Source: Chrysoperla carnea (taxonomy: Eukaryota > Arthropoda > Insecta > Neuroptera > Chrysopidae). From it: a stretch of DNA of 64,000 nt. A program made the position numbers and the translations under genes. The notes under the pieces were generated by a model, which had not been told where the DNA came from, searched no databases, and saw only the letters and a program-made list of their open reading frames with translations. Location: contig NC_058341.1 in the NCBI RefSeq assembly GCF_905475395.1, positions 68,331,501 through 68,395,500 on the forward strand, given 5' to 3'. This document shows, piece after piece, positions 1 to 11,395 of this stretch (its first letter is position 1; each line of letters begins with the position of its first letter).

Positions 1-1
1 T

Positions 2-1063
2 GTACCTAAAACTATGAGACAAATGCTTCTCTACTATCACCACGATGGAATAGCTTCAAACCACCCCGGCATTACAAAAAGTTATAGGGCCATTGCCCGT
101 CGCTTCTGGTGGCCACGACTGTTTGAGGAGGTCCGCGGTTATGTTAGGTCCTGTCCGGAATGCCAGCGGTGTAAACCACACAATAAAGCACCTGGGGCCC
201 CATTAGCTTCTAAAACTCCAGAACACCCGTGGGAGAGGGTCCACATAGATCACGTTGGCCCCTTAGTCATGACTAAAAACGGGTTCCGATATGTGCTCAC
301 AGTGGCGGATAGCTTTACGAAATGGTTGGAGGCCATTCCAGTAAAACGTGTTACGGCGGCTAACACCGTCGACAAGCTCAATAAGGTCTGGTTACGCTTC
401 GGTCCACCTCGACACGTCATTACGGACAATCATAAGGCATTTACAGGCGAGAAATTTAGGCTCATGTGCCTTCGATGGGGTATCAAACACATTCTGTGCG
501 CACCTTATAGACCGTCGAGTAACTCTTTCGTCGAAAGAATCCACAGGGACCTCAAGAGTGGAATGACTATTATGTTACGTCAATACGCAAACACCCACAA
601 AGAATGGGATCAATTCCTCCCATATTTTCAATTTGCACATAATAGTCAATTCCACGAATCGATCCAATGCAGCCCCTCGACGGTATTTTTAGGACGAGCA
701 GTTCCAACTCCATTGGACCTCCGGTGGAATTTGCATGAAATAATCCATGATGATCCCCCACCAGATCTCGATAAGGTCCGAGAGTCATTGGCGAAGGCAC
801 ATGACAAAATGAAACGTTTCCATAACGCCAAACGTCCACCAGAACACCCTTTCACAGAGGGCCAAATTGTGCTACAGAGAGACCACGGTGGTCCCCAATT
901 CGACGAGGCCAGAAAATTTATTCCCCGGTGGACGACACCCAGGAGAATACTCCGTTTTACAACCCCTGTTTCATGCGACCTCGAAGACTTAGAAACTAAA
1001 ATAAGGTACAAAGCCCACGTCGAGGACCTGAAGCCGTTCATCGAAAGAGAAGAAATCAATTAA
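2..1063 (+). CDS. Ty3/gypsy retrotransposon pol, integrase end (5' partial)
   Basis: This is the C-terminal part of a Ty3/gypsy Pol polyprotein. Integrase inserts the element's cDNA into host chromosomes. The frame is open from base 2, so the protein continues upstream; the ATG at 14 is internal. Numbering from that Met, an HHCC zinc module is visible (H10, H17, C47, C50), followed by a catalytic triad D79, D138, E174 with the D-D-35-E spacing of retroviral-type integrases. A GPY/F-like C-terminal module follows near residues 300-345. The usual SDNG around the second Asp reads TDNH here, and the usual PQSNG before the Glu reads PSSNS. Reverse transcriptase and RNase H must lie before the window. 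No envelope-like frame lies between the stop and the LTR. There is no frameshift in the visible part, so the copy is probably fairly young. Confidence 0.93.
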   Translation, partial: VPKTMRQMLLYYHHDGIASNHPGITKSYRAIARRFWWPRLFEEVRGYVRSCPECQRCKPHNKAPGAPLASKTPEHPWERVHIDHVGPLVMTKNGFRYVLTVADSFTKWLEAIPVKRVTAANTVDKLNKVWLRFGPPRHVITDNHKAFTGEKFRLMCLRWGIKHILCAPYRPSSNSFVERIHRDLKSGMTIMLRQYANTHKEWDQFLPYFQFAHNSQFHESIQCSPSTVFLGRAVPTPLDLRWNLHEIIHDDPPPDLDKVRESLAKAHDKMKRFHNAKRPPEHPFTEGQIVLQRDHGGPQFDEARKFIPRWTTPRRILRFTTPVSCDLEDLETKIRYKAHVEDLKPFIEREEIN

Positions 1064-1103
1064 TAACCTTAATAATATTCCGAAATACAATAGTATTTCT
1101 CCC

Positions 1104-1119
1104 TAAAAGTGGGGGAGAC
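1104..1119 (+). other. Polypurine tract of the gypsy element
   Basis: A purine run, agtgggggagac, lies about 40 bases after the pol stop and directly abuts a TGAACC sequence. This is the expected place and composition for the plus-strand primer of an LTR retrotransposon, and it fixes the LTR start at 1120. Confidence 0.75.
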
Positions 1120-2744
1120 TGAACCGTTCATTTCGGTTCACAGTATTTTGATTGTAGGTTTGGCTGATAGTAATTAAAAATCTTTTAAATTAGAGTAGTA
1201 AACGCGATCAAAAACATTGGGACAGAAAAAGGTAACAATCATTAAAACACACGAACACGAAAAGAAATATTTACAAAAGAAAATACAAAAAAATATAGAA
1301 ATAAATAAATAAATAAAAAACCCTATCTAAATCTAAACACACACACACAAAAAAAAAAATAAAATAAAATAAAAAGACTAACAAAATTAGTCAATTAAAA
1401 AAGTTGAATTAAAATCACGTTAGCGTGTGAACGGACGTTAGTACACACTAACGTGTGAATGACCACCACGCGCAACAATTATTAAAAGTTAACAAACAAA
1501 AACAACGTAGTTCGGCGCATGAATACAGAACGAAGCTAAAAAGCTCAGACAATTTAAAGAGGAGCTCGCTTAATAAAATCACCGTTGAATGGTACACATC
1601 AAGGATAAAATTTATTAAAATCAATAAGATACACGTTCGTGCCCGCAACGCGAGCACGTTTTAATATTACATCGTACAATTGATGGATTGGGCATTTTAA
1701 TCTGGAAATAAAATAATTGGTTTAACTTCAAAGAAGTGGACTTACTTGAACGATCAAATTAATTATACCTGGACATTTCATCAACGGCTGGTGTTGTTTG
1801 TTTTGGAGGTGTACGCTCGGTATTCTGTGGTGGTTTTGCCTAGATTTTCAAGGTACGTTGCTTTACTTTAATTATCTTCCTTCTGTCCCAATTTGTAACG
1901 AGGTAATTGGAGATTTACCTACAAAAAAGTCAAAACGTTTAGTATACGTAGTTTAACAATACGCAATTGGACAGTTCCGATTCGATTTTAATTAAATATT
2001 TAAATTTGGTGTTGAACGTGATCAATACCGCGTTTTGGAAGTGTAGCTGACCACGAGTGCAGACAGCCCTTGATGGGTGTCTTTAGTCTTTCGATTCGGA
2101 GTTATACTTCGCCGGTACGTAAGCTTCATCGGATTCTGCTCTGTGTAATATTGAATAAATTGAGTCACGGATCAGAGCCAGAAGATGGATACTTGATTCA
2201 CTAAACAGAAGAATTTAACGCAAAATCGGAACTGTTCAATTCAGTTCAGTTTCAATATAGTTTTCACATATTTTATATAAAAAAAAAAAAAAAACAAAAG
2301 AAAAACACTTAGTTAATTTAACAAAAAAACCTTACCTTAAAGGGGTTAGGTAACATTGTACATGTATCTTGGAGAATATTAGTTTTATATTATTTTCGTT
2401 GTAACTCTTTAATGATTTTATCTTGATTTTTAATATTGTAAATTCTAAAAACAAAAAAGAATCTTTATATTTCAATTTAATAAATTAATCTAAGTAAAAA
2501 AAAAAATTACTTACATGTGTTTTGTTGTCTTCAAATACTTTGACATTTATTGATAGCCCATAGAGTTGTAGTCACTTCACAGACTACTACTCCATCCTAG
2601 ACCGTTCCTTTGTCCACTTTAATTTTTTTTTCAGATTCGATCACACTTACTAAGATCGCGGATAAAAAACGCTTCCACTTTGTCAACATGCCACAGTTGG
2701 TAATTTAATAGAGGATTTTAATATAAAGTCTTCTTATAAATGCC
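1120..2744 (+). repeat. 3' LTR of the gypsy element (about 1.6 kb)
   Basis: It starts TGAACCG right after the polypurine tract. The end is set by comparison with the solo LTR on the minus strand at 55027-56734. Similarity between the two runs from 1120 to an ATGCCA at about 2744 and then stops, giving a TG...CA element. An alternative end at 2238 (GTTCA, complementary to the first five bases) is less likely because similarity continues another 500 bases. Inside are an A-rich low-complexity tract (1280-1375), a small palindrome around 1415-1455 built from cgttagcgtgtg/cacactaacg, and a well conserved block at about 2630-2710. The short frames at 1448-1664 are not conserved as protein. Confidence 0.75.
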
Positions 2745-4415
2745 AAACGCCTGTAATTTAGTACGCATTATGTATTTTTAATAGTATCGAGGTTTTGTTG
2801 AAGGCTCCAGCCAGACCGAAGATCAGGCCGTGGCCTGTCCAATAGATAGGAGTAAAATTTTGATTTTTGCGAGATGCTAAGCATATTATAGGTATGAATG
2901 AATTGGAGTTACATTTACACAGGACAACGTTTGTCAGATTCTTTAGTTAGCATATATAATCTATGTTAATCCGTTCGATTCTATTGATACAGAGGTATCG
3001 AGAGTGTTCTTAGCTACGTTTCAAGAAAATCTACCCATCCGTTTGAAAACATCACCTCTTTTCTGATATATATTTTTCAATCAACAAATATAAAAGATAA
3101 TAGTTTAAAAATGGCATACTTCTGATTTGGTAGGCAACCTAATATGCGCGTACCTACATTTGGTTTGATCAGGATGTGTATTATGACATATTATAAAATT
3201 TCCTTATACTTACTTTAAATTATCTCTATTATCGTTAACTTCTGACAACTCACTTCTACTGATAACTACCTGATAACTCACTTCTACATTTTTTTAAATG
3301 AAAAAGCAGAAAATTTTGAAAAAAAAAATACAAATTGAAAAATTATAAAAATATTTTTTCATAGTCTCAACACTCATGGCAAGCTGAACCGCTTAAAAAG
3401 TATCAGTTTCCTAGGTGACCTAGTTGAAAATGGTCGGTTTTTGGTGTCGTTTGTTTTGCAACACTTTTTTTGATTTTACCTCCCTACAGAAAATAAATCA
3501 GAAGAATAACGTACGATATGGAACATAGTTTCAAAAAGTAATCGAAATCGATTTATCCATTTAGAAGCTACGATACCAAAGATGAATCGACCAGACCTGA
3601 TTTTGTGTCAGATTAAATAGGCTCTAAAATTTAGCGTAGAGAGAGTTTGATCTAAAGTGGACAGCCTCGTACTTAAATATAATCTGATAAAAATTTGTTG
3701 AATATATCTTCTCGCGAATACACGCTTATGCAAAATTAGACAATAATGTACGTAAAAATTTATATGCAAACGAGTAACAGTTTTTAATACGTTTCAATAA
3801 CTAGTTCATCGCTGATTGGACCTATTATAATACCCAAAATATAACTGAAAAATATTACTTTTAATTCAAAATTTATGTAGAATCTGTGTTGTGATTCAAT
3901 AAAAGCCAACGATTGATTTTCTATGTTAACCAAGTATAAAATGGGTATATATAAAAACGAACAGTAGTGAATCGGGAAAAGTGGAACAGAGCAATGACTT
4001 TCTAAATATGAAAAACTATTGTAACCATGAGTAAATAACACTTTAAGAATACCATGAAATAATTTTGAGAGAAAATACAGCCTTTTTTATTAAAACCTGA
4101 ACGTAAAAAATTGGCATAATATCGTAATAAGTATTGTCATTTGGATAACCAAACAAAACTCATAGTATGGCATAATATTTTGATACTTTTGTATTGGAAT
4201 CCGTCGCCAAATCGCCACCATAAAACAAAATAAAACAAACAAACAAACAAACAAAAATTGCGGTGGTTGGACCCCAATTAGGAGTGATGATCCTTACAAA
4301 GCTGTACAGAAACAAATATAAACGTTAAATAATTACATATAAGTAATCTGTTTAATCTGTAGTGTCAAGTAGACAGAGTTCCAAGGCGCACATAATTTTA
4401 GTACACGTATTTTGC
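2745..4415. other. Non-coding AT-rich stretch
   Basis: I see no coding motif here. The longest frame (3784-4041, minus strand, 85 codons) has no recognisable domain. A short AAAAC/AAAC-type low-complexity run lies near 4220-4257. A higher-complexity patch near 2815-2850 could be an old repeat, but no second copy was found in the window. Confidence 0.5.
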
Positions 4416-4495
4416 CATTTTTGTTCTATTTACATCCAAAACTAGTTATGCATATGTATCCATAACTAGTTTTGGATATAAATAGTACAAAAATG
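4416..4495. repeat. Near-perfect 80 bp hairpin
   Basis: Two 35-base arms (4416-4450 and 4461-4495) are reverse complements with two mismatches, separated by a 10-base loop. The arms begin cattttt and end aaaaatg. Weaker complementarity extends outward on both sides (tttagt/actaaaa), so this may be the core of a foldback MITE of about 140 bp. Confidence 0.85.
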
Positions 4496-4670
4496 TTACA
4501 TTCGTGTAATATAATAACTAAAAATAATACAAAGTAGGATAACATATCGTGGTTGCCATGGAAATGTTTGGTCCACATGGCAGGCTGTGTTTAGGAACTT
4601 CGTTCCGAAAAACAGCCCAACTAAGGTAAATGAACCCCAACCCATGATAATATTTTATTATTAGCTTCAT

Positions 4671-4720
4671 ACGTATGTAAGTATGTTGGTATGTTAGTAT
4701 GTTGGTATGTTAGTATGTAA
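4671..4720. repeat. Short tandem repeat (GTATGTTAGTATGTTG-like)
   Basis: About five alternating copies of gtatgttg and gtatgtta in a row. Confidence 0.8.
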
Positions 4721-6085
4721 CGAAAACTTTAACATTATTTTGACCCCTTTCAAAACAAGTATTACTTTTTGTTTTTGTTTACTTTTAATCATGTATACGA
4801 TATTTATTTATATCATGGTCTCTCGATTATAATTGATGATTTTTAATATGATACATACAGCGTAAACTAAATATTTGATTATACTGATGAGCATTTTCAG
4901 GTATAACGATTTTCATATCTGAAAAATATACATTTATTTGCGCTCCCACCATTTTTATACTGAATTTTTGATAGATAAATAATAGTCTAAAAGAGTAAAA
5001 AAAACAAAATAAATAATTCTTTAAAGAAACTAAAAAACACGCTTTTTTAAGTACCTGAACTAAAAAGCAGAAAATAATTTCTTTAAATAAAAAAAAATCA
5101 TTTTATCATAAAAAAGAGTGAGATGATTTTATAGATATTTTATAATTTTACTTTTACCAATATCTGTCAAGAAAATATTTACTATTATTTATTTTTATCA
5201 GTAATATCGTTGGTTATTTTATTTGACATAAATTGAAAATGAAGACAAATTTCTAAAATAGTGATTTTATAAATGTAAACTTGGCATAAACTTTTCATTG
5301 ACTTTACCCTCCTTCCTCCAAAGTTATAACTTTTTCTACGGAAAATTTTTGCGAAAATGGTGATACAAATTATTTTGGGTGTTAAACAAGTAAAAACTGC
5401 TTGTATTATTTTTAATCAATTAGAAGCGTTTATAAAACCAACACAATTATGGTATTTATTTGGTTTTCGAAAATTTCCGATAGTAATTTCTAGAATTTTT
5501 TTTCGGTTTTCGAGAGTGTTTCATAAGTCTAAAAGTTGAAGCTACCAGCAAATTTTTAACAACGAATTATTCATAATTATGGAGAAAATGAACCCAAACG
5601 TTTTTCTAATTTGCGCCCTCACGGATAAACTCAAAAAATGTTTCAAACAAAAGTTGTTTATTTCTTTAAAAGGAACTTTTTTTTACATTTAATTTTTTTC
5701 TATCTCTAAAACTTTACAAGACAGGACATTTTAGGATAGATAACATCTCATAATACTAATCTCATTGATTGTTAATCAATATAGACTGATGATATCGCAT
5801 AGGAATTTTCATGACAGGATTTACTTAAAATAAAATACAAAATAAGTCAACGCGACTGAAATGGAGTTTTGTTAAGTCGGCTTTATTAAAGGCATTGCTA
5901 ACCCGTGTACCATTATATGAACGTAACCATAAGGCAATCGTAAAAAAAACCAAAAACTATTAAATCCATGGAGAATTCATCGATCACCAGGTGGGCGTAA
6001 TAACAGCGCAAAGTAACAAAACCAAACGTAATTTGCAATAATCATTTTGATTATATTTTATCGTTTATTTTTTTTATTCCTTAAC
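4721..6085. other. Non-coding stretch with a family A fragment
   Basis: No gene is visible; the 60-codon frame at 5357-5539 has no known motif. About 5600-5735 is a minus-strand fragment of dispersed family A. It carries the shared order of 'gcgccctcacgg', 'aatgtttcaaacaaaagttg' and 'tttacaagac' seen in the longer copies at 19389, 39838 and 48432. Confidence 0.55.
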
Positions 6086-6089
6086 ATGG

Positions 6090-6325
6090 GATTTGTCGGA
6101 TTTGAACCAGCAACAAATGGAATACTATTGATTTTAGTGTCCTAAATCTACAGCTTAACCAACTGCGCTATCCATGCTTGTTACATATATACCAAAAACT
6201 ATGGTAAATGTTATAAAAATGATCAATATGTTTATTTCAAACTCTCCCTTAATAATAACTGGTAACAACAATCTTCATGAAATTGGCTCAATCACAAATG
6301 ATTAAGACATGACAGATATGCGATC
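6090..6325 (-). repeat. tRNA-like (box A / box B) repeat, copy 1
   Basis: On the minus strand, tagcgcagttggttaagc matches a pol III A box and ggttcaaatcc matches a B box 52 bases on. The flanking seven bases only partly pair as an acceptor stem. A second copy at 54345-54520 shares the A-box part and the region on its upstream side, so this is a dispersed repeat rather than a working tRNA gene. A tRNA-derived SINE head is the simplest reading, but the shared sequence lying upstream of the head is odd for a SINE. Confidence 0.5.
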
Positions 6326-6889
6326 AGAATAACCAAATACTCTTTTTAAAGCAAACGCAAAGAAATTTTCTTTTAATTCATCGATTCGCTTTATTTACAC
6401 GATTATATATTCCAACTACGAACAATTTTATTTTCCATCAATAAAATGCATGACTTTAAACTAAAATCAATCTCTTTCATAGAAGTAATGATTTTGTTTA
6501 TTTAACTTTGTGATTTTGTATCAATGAATTCATATTTTAAGTTCAGTTTTATTCTATTTTAAATAAAAATATTTAGCTGTACTTGTTCCAATGGTTAGGC
6601 TATTGTTTGAAAGTATTTTTACTTTATTTCAATATGAAACGGGCAATTTCCGGAGGAGGTTGTTATTATTTTAATTTTACAATTAAACTTTGCCGCATAT
6701 AGTACAATAAATAAAATGGAAAAGTGGTGGAACAGCTCCGATTTCCAAAACTTTTTGTGTACGTGTTCCTTGGACCTCTAGGAACATTCAGCTGCACTAA
6801 CCTTGGCATTAACAAAAAAAAAACTGAGAAAATTAGGGTAGTTTTCCCATCCCCAAAATTTTCCAAACAGTAACAGTTCAAACAAATCA
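6326..6889. other. Non-coding AT-rich stretch
   Basis: Nothing recognisable. The 74-codon minus-strand frame at 6666-6890 has no motif and overlaps the edge of the repeat cluster that follows. Confidence 0.5.
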
Positions 6890-8070
6890 ATATTTCACCT
6901 CAAAAATCGTCTCCCTAGGGTTTTTGAGGTCGTTGATAATGAATTTAAGGTTAAAAATCAACTGAATACGGTTGCAACCCCATTAAAACTACCCTTGAAG
7001 TGACAGAGGCAACAAATTTATTTAATTCAAAATTTTGCCTCAGAAATTATCTCTCTCGGATTTTTGAAGTCGTTGATAATAAATTTGAGGGCAAGAAGCA
7101 ACTCAATGAAGCTGTAAGCCACCCCTAGAAGTGACAGAGAAAAAATATAAAATTTTTCCTCAAATATCCAATGTCAAAAAGTAACTTGGATGGTTGGATC
7201 TCCATTAAAACTACCCCTAGATGTGTCAATAATAAAAATTTTGAATGTCACCTCAGAAATTGTCTCTGCGGTTTTCGGAGTCGCTGATAGTGAATTTGAA
7301 GTTAAAAAGCAACTGAATGTTACACTATTCCCATTAAAACCACCCCTAGAAGTAACAGAGAAAAAATTTTAAATTTAAAATTTCTCCTCGAATATAGTCT
7401 TTCGGAGAATATCTTATTTGGGAGCGCTGATTACGAATCCAAGGTCAAGAAGTAGCTGAAGATGGTTGTAACCCAAAAAACTACCCCTGGAAGTGACAAA
7501 GATAAACATTTAAAAAATTTAAATTTTTTGTCACTTCAAGAGGTTGGCTTTTAGATGTGGCTGGGAACTATATTCAGTTGATTTTTGTCCTCACATTGAT
7601 GATTAATGACTCCGAAAACCGCAGAGAAACACATTCAGCATTTTCAATGTTTTTTTATCATTGACACTTCTAAGTGTCTCAGTTTTAATGAGGTTGCAAC
7701 CATCCAAGTTACTTTTTAACCTTGGATTCGTGATCGGCGACCCCAAAAACCCCCGGAAAGACGATATTCGAGAAAAAAATTTTAATTTTCTCTGTTACTT
7801 CTAAGGGTGGCTTTTAGGGGTAGCTTGGAACTATAATCAGTTGCATTTTGCCCTCAAATTCATTATCAACGACTTCAAAATCGCAGAGAGACAATTTCTG
7901 AGGTGAAATTCAGAATTTTCAAATTTTGTTTATCATTGAAACTTCTAGGGGTAGTTTCAGCGAACCTAAAAGCTCCACAAGAGACGATTTTTGAAGCAAA
8001 ATGAATACAATAAAGTTTTTGTCTATCACTTCCAGGGGTAGTTTTAATGGGGTTGCAATCGTATTCAATC
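6890..8070. repeat. Inverted cluster of about 140 bp tandem units (family D)
   Basis: From 6890 to about 7520, four to five diverged head-to-tail units are visible. Each contains cctcagaaattgtctc, a 'ttttgaggtcgttgataatgaattt' block, a 'caactgaa' block, 'ccattaaaactacccctaga' and 'agtgacagag'. Unit starts near 6897, 7038, 7249 and 7384 give a period of about 135-141. From about 7520 to 8070 the same blocks occur in reverse complement (for example gggtagttttaatggggttg), making a 1.2 kb palindromic array. The 60-codon frame at 7190 and the 75-codon frame at 7919 arise from this repeat. Confidence 0.85.
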
Positions 8071-9339
8071 GCTTCTCAAAACGTGAAAATATAGAATAAT
8101 AAATATAGAAAGAAAAATGTAATTTCATATTTCGTGATAAAATCAATAACTTTCTATCGACGAGAAGTTAAAAATTCTATGTGACACAATTTTTTTGATG
8201 ATAAATTGAAATTATTGTTAGTTGTTATTATTTTGAATGTAAAAGCTTTTGTTCTTGTTGGTTGGATATAATAATAAATTTTCCAATGCTTTTTCCTTGA
8301 TTAAAAATCATTTTCTCGTATAATGTATATAAATATTATTATCAACAGAGTATAGTGAGATAGATAGATATATTACAAGTACTAGAGTTATTATTACTTT
8401 TTTTTTTGTACATGTAATATTGTATATTACAATTATTATTACAGGTAATGGTGATGTAAAATTATTTGTAGATTTTCGAACAATTTGAGAAAATATTGTT
8501 AATTCTTTTTTTTTATATAAACGTATGGTATTCTTTTCGAAATCTAAAATTTTACTCTATGTAAAATGTTTTTACTACAAAATAAATAGTTTTGTCATAT
8601 TCCGAGTTCCGGTCATCCTGCTATCCTATACAAAGCGAACCTGTCAATTTTAATGTAGGTTTTAATCGGTATATATAAATAGCAATGGATGTTATTGCCC
8701 TTATATTTCACTTTTTAGCCAAAACTACGCATCACAGAGGTTGTATGCCGATGGTTGTAGGGGTGTAAAAGATATGAGGGTTGAAAATGTATTTTTCCAT
8801 AATTTGTTACTACTATATTATTCATCTTAATTATTCTGGACTAATCTACAACGTTCTTGATTATTATAGATATTTCAAAAATATTCTGAAATATTCCAGA
8901 TCGATCTTTAAACTTCGAGAATAATCTACAAACCTCTAAAATATATTACACTGTTTTTAATGAATTGAACATGTTTTGATTGAGCCTGAAATATTCTGAT
9001 AGTTTTAATTTTTTATTTATTTTAAGAATAATCTAGAAAGCTTAAAAACAGATTGATCTGTTTTAAATGAAGATGTTTTTTATCTTTCTAGAATATTTTG
9101 GACTGTTTTAAACATTTCAAGAATGGGATTTTATGCATTTGGTGGGGAACTTTTTGAAACTAAGAAGGGTATTCGATTAACTTTAATTTTTTCAACACCA
9201 CCCACTTGAAAATAGAAAAAACACCCGCTCAGTTGTAATAATCAGGATCAACTCATCCGCAGGACTATTATTTGAGATCAATCTGTGCCCAAATTTGAAC
9301 ACTTATAAAACATAAGGATCCTAAAAAAACATAAGGAAA
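8071..9339. other. Non-coding AT-rich stretch
   Basis: No coding motif. About 8820-9120 is made of loosely repeated words such as 'attctgga', 'gaataatct' and 'tagaatatt' in both orientations, which may be the relic of a foldback element. Confidence 0.45.
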
Positions 9340-9712
9340 ACGTTAAATAACAAAAGTTTAAATTTAAAAAATGTTTTTTATAAAAAGATATACATTTTTT
9401 GTTTGAAACACTTGTTCTTAAACATTAGCGTAAAAACTTTGGTGTCCATTTTTTACAAAACTGTAAAAGAGAGATGACGATTTGTAGGTAGGTATCTTCA
9501 ACTATAGTGAGTCCTATGAATACCTATTAAAAAAAAAAAAGAAAAAAAAGAAGTTGCCTATAAATTTGTTGGATTTTAAACTTATCTACTAATCTCTCTA
9601 ACTAATTAATTAAAAATAATGCCAGAATTCATAATCAGCAGTGTTTATACAGAATATTTCTACAATTAACTCAGTTAATTGTTTATTTTCACTTGTTATA
9701 TACCCTACATAT
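9340..9712 (+). repeat. Dispersed family A, subfamily 2 fragment
   Basis: It shares 'aactttggtgtccatttt', 'aactataaaagagag' and the terminal 'acaattaactcagttaattg...cacttgtt' with the copy at 49005-49645, interrupted by an A/G-rich run (9530-9552). It lacks the 5' part of the family. Confidence 0.65.
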
Positions 9713-10384
9713 TATTGACGGTTTGGCTGATCGCACATTGAAGCGCACCTGATTCAGTTGACGTTTCGCTTTTTTTATTACTGTAAAACATTTTGTAAAA
9801 GTTAGGTGAAGCACCTAGAATGCAGTCATCGTGATTGCAACACTAGTCAGAAAACTTGAGTTCTCTAAATAATAGTGAAATGATGCAATTTGTATGCATT
9901 CACCGTGACAAGTACACTATTCCAAAAACTATACAAAACCCACTATCAGCATTCAGGATGACCCATCTTCATGAAACTGCGCCATGACACATCACTAAAC
10001 TGCGTCCTAATTTGCGCTCGGCCTTACAAAAAATGTTTGATTTTTAGGTCTTATATGTAAACTACTGAGGAACTTAAGTGTCGCCTAATGGTTTGTTTGA
10101 ATACATTAATACGAACTATACCTATAGATTTCAAATCGTCAACCACTATGATATTCGAAATAAAACTACCGTGTGGATGCGTCCCTTATATGAATCGGGG
10201 TATGTGCCTCTTGTTCTTTCCCCTCCCTATGCCAATTCCATGTCAATAGAGTCTTCCGTCTAAAATAACTGAAAATAAGCGATTTCATGAATTTATTCAA
10301 AGGCAGAAAAACTCAAAAAACAGGAAGGCTTCTAGTTTAAGACCCTACTAACGCGCAGTCTCAAAAATGCTAGGGTTGCGTTAA
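9713..10384. other. Non-coding stretch
   Basis: The 61-codon frame at 10078-10263 opens with GTG and has no recognisable motif. A short aatttgcgctcggccttac at 10011 resembles part of family A. Nothing else was identified. Confidence 0.4.
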
Positions 10385-11188
10385 TTAACGCTATGCATAC
10401 ATAAAAAACGATTTTTGGCCAATATCTCGGAAACCATCAACTTATTGAAAAATAGTTTCAAACAAAAATTGTCGAAATTTTTTTTTTCTAAATAAAATGT
10501 AGAATCGAAAAATTTGATATCTTCAGCCATTTTCCTGAAAATCGTGAAAAACCTCCAAATATATATATATATTTATATTTATATATTTATATGCTAATTA
10601 ACAATAAACTAATTGATTTTATTAAAAAAAAATTGCATAAAATAGTTGTTGGAAATTTGTCTTCCAAAAATTATGTGTAAAAAGTCCTGAATTTTATTAC
10701 TCGGGGTTTTTTGAGTTCGCTGATTGCGGATATGACGATAAAAAAATTCCAGAGTGCACGCAGAGGCCGGTTAGCCCTGATATCGACGTCATCTATAGCA
10801 AATACTACCAGATATTTTTCCGGTGTAAAATTTATGCACCTTCATCCCCTTGTCTACATCATTGAATGACGTGGAGCAACGGTTCTGAAAGAATTTTAAA
10901 TATCATCAAGATCCTACAAAAAGTACTTGTAGTCCTTCAAGAGGACTACAAAAAATACATTAGATATCAAATTAACATTAGCGAGATTTCTTACATTTCG
11001 AAATAACTACAAGTGTGCTCTGAATCTTTTTATCGTTATATTCGCAAACGCGGACCTCAAAAACCCTCGAGTAACAAAATTCAGAATATAAAAATATATA
11101 AAATTGATCGTTTTTAAAGCGGCTTAATTTATCAAAATTGTTCACTTTATATTTCTTTTAGGACAAAATTTCCATCAGTTTATGTTTG

Positions 11189-11226
<38 letters not shown>

Positions 11227-11395
11227 GTTTCAAGATATTGTTAATTAGCTTATAAATATATATATTTCGCCGTTTTTCCCGATTTTCGGGAAGATATCAA
11301 ATTTTTTGATTCTATATTTTATTGAAACTATTTTTCATAAAGTTGATGGTTTCTGAGATATTAGCCAACAATGGTTTTTTTTTATGTATATCCTC
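10385..11395. repeat. Foldback element of about 1 kb (family E)
   Basis: The left arm (about 10385-10775) and right arm (about 11015-11395) are inverted copies. Matching blocks are tacataaaaaac/gttttttttatgta, aaaccatcaactt/aagttgatggttt, aatttgatatctt/aagatatcaaatt, ctaattaacaat/attgttaattag, and a closely matching 70-base inner block around 'tcggggttttttgag'. The centre (10776-11014) holds a second small inverted pair around gactacaa. A 29-base T run (11192-11220) and an AT microsatellite (10559-10595) lie in the arms. No reading frame spans it, so it is non-autonomous. Confidence 0.85.

Noticed and set aside
1120..2238. LTR ending at 2238, where GTTCA complements the TGAAC start
   Set aside because: The same sequence continues to match the solo LTR for another 500 bases on the 3' side, which is easier to explain if the LTR runs to about 2744. 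It is kept only as an alternative.
3784..4041. 85-codon minus-strand frame as a gene
   Set aside because: AT-rich, hydrophobic low-complexity translation without motifs or neighbours. Frames of this length are expected by chance in 64 kb.
6090..6180. Functional tRNA gene on the minus strand
   Set aside because: The acceptor and T stems pair poorly and a truncated second copy exists at 54340, so it is a repeat.
11192..11220. T29 run as a LINE or SINE poly-A tail on the minus strand
   Set aside because: It lies inside one arm of a foldback with no retroelement sequence next to it.
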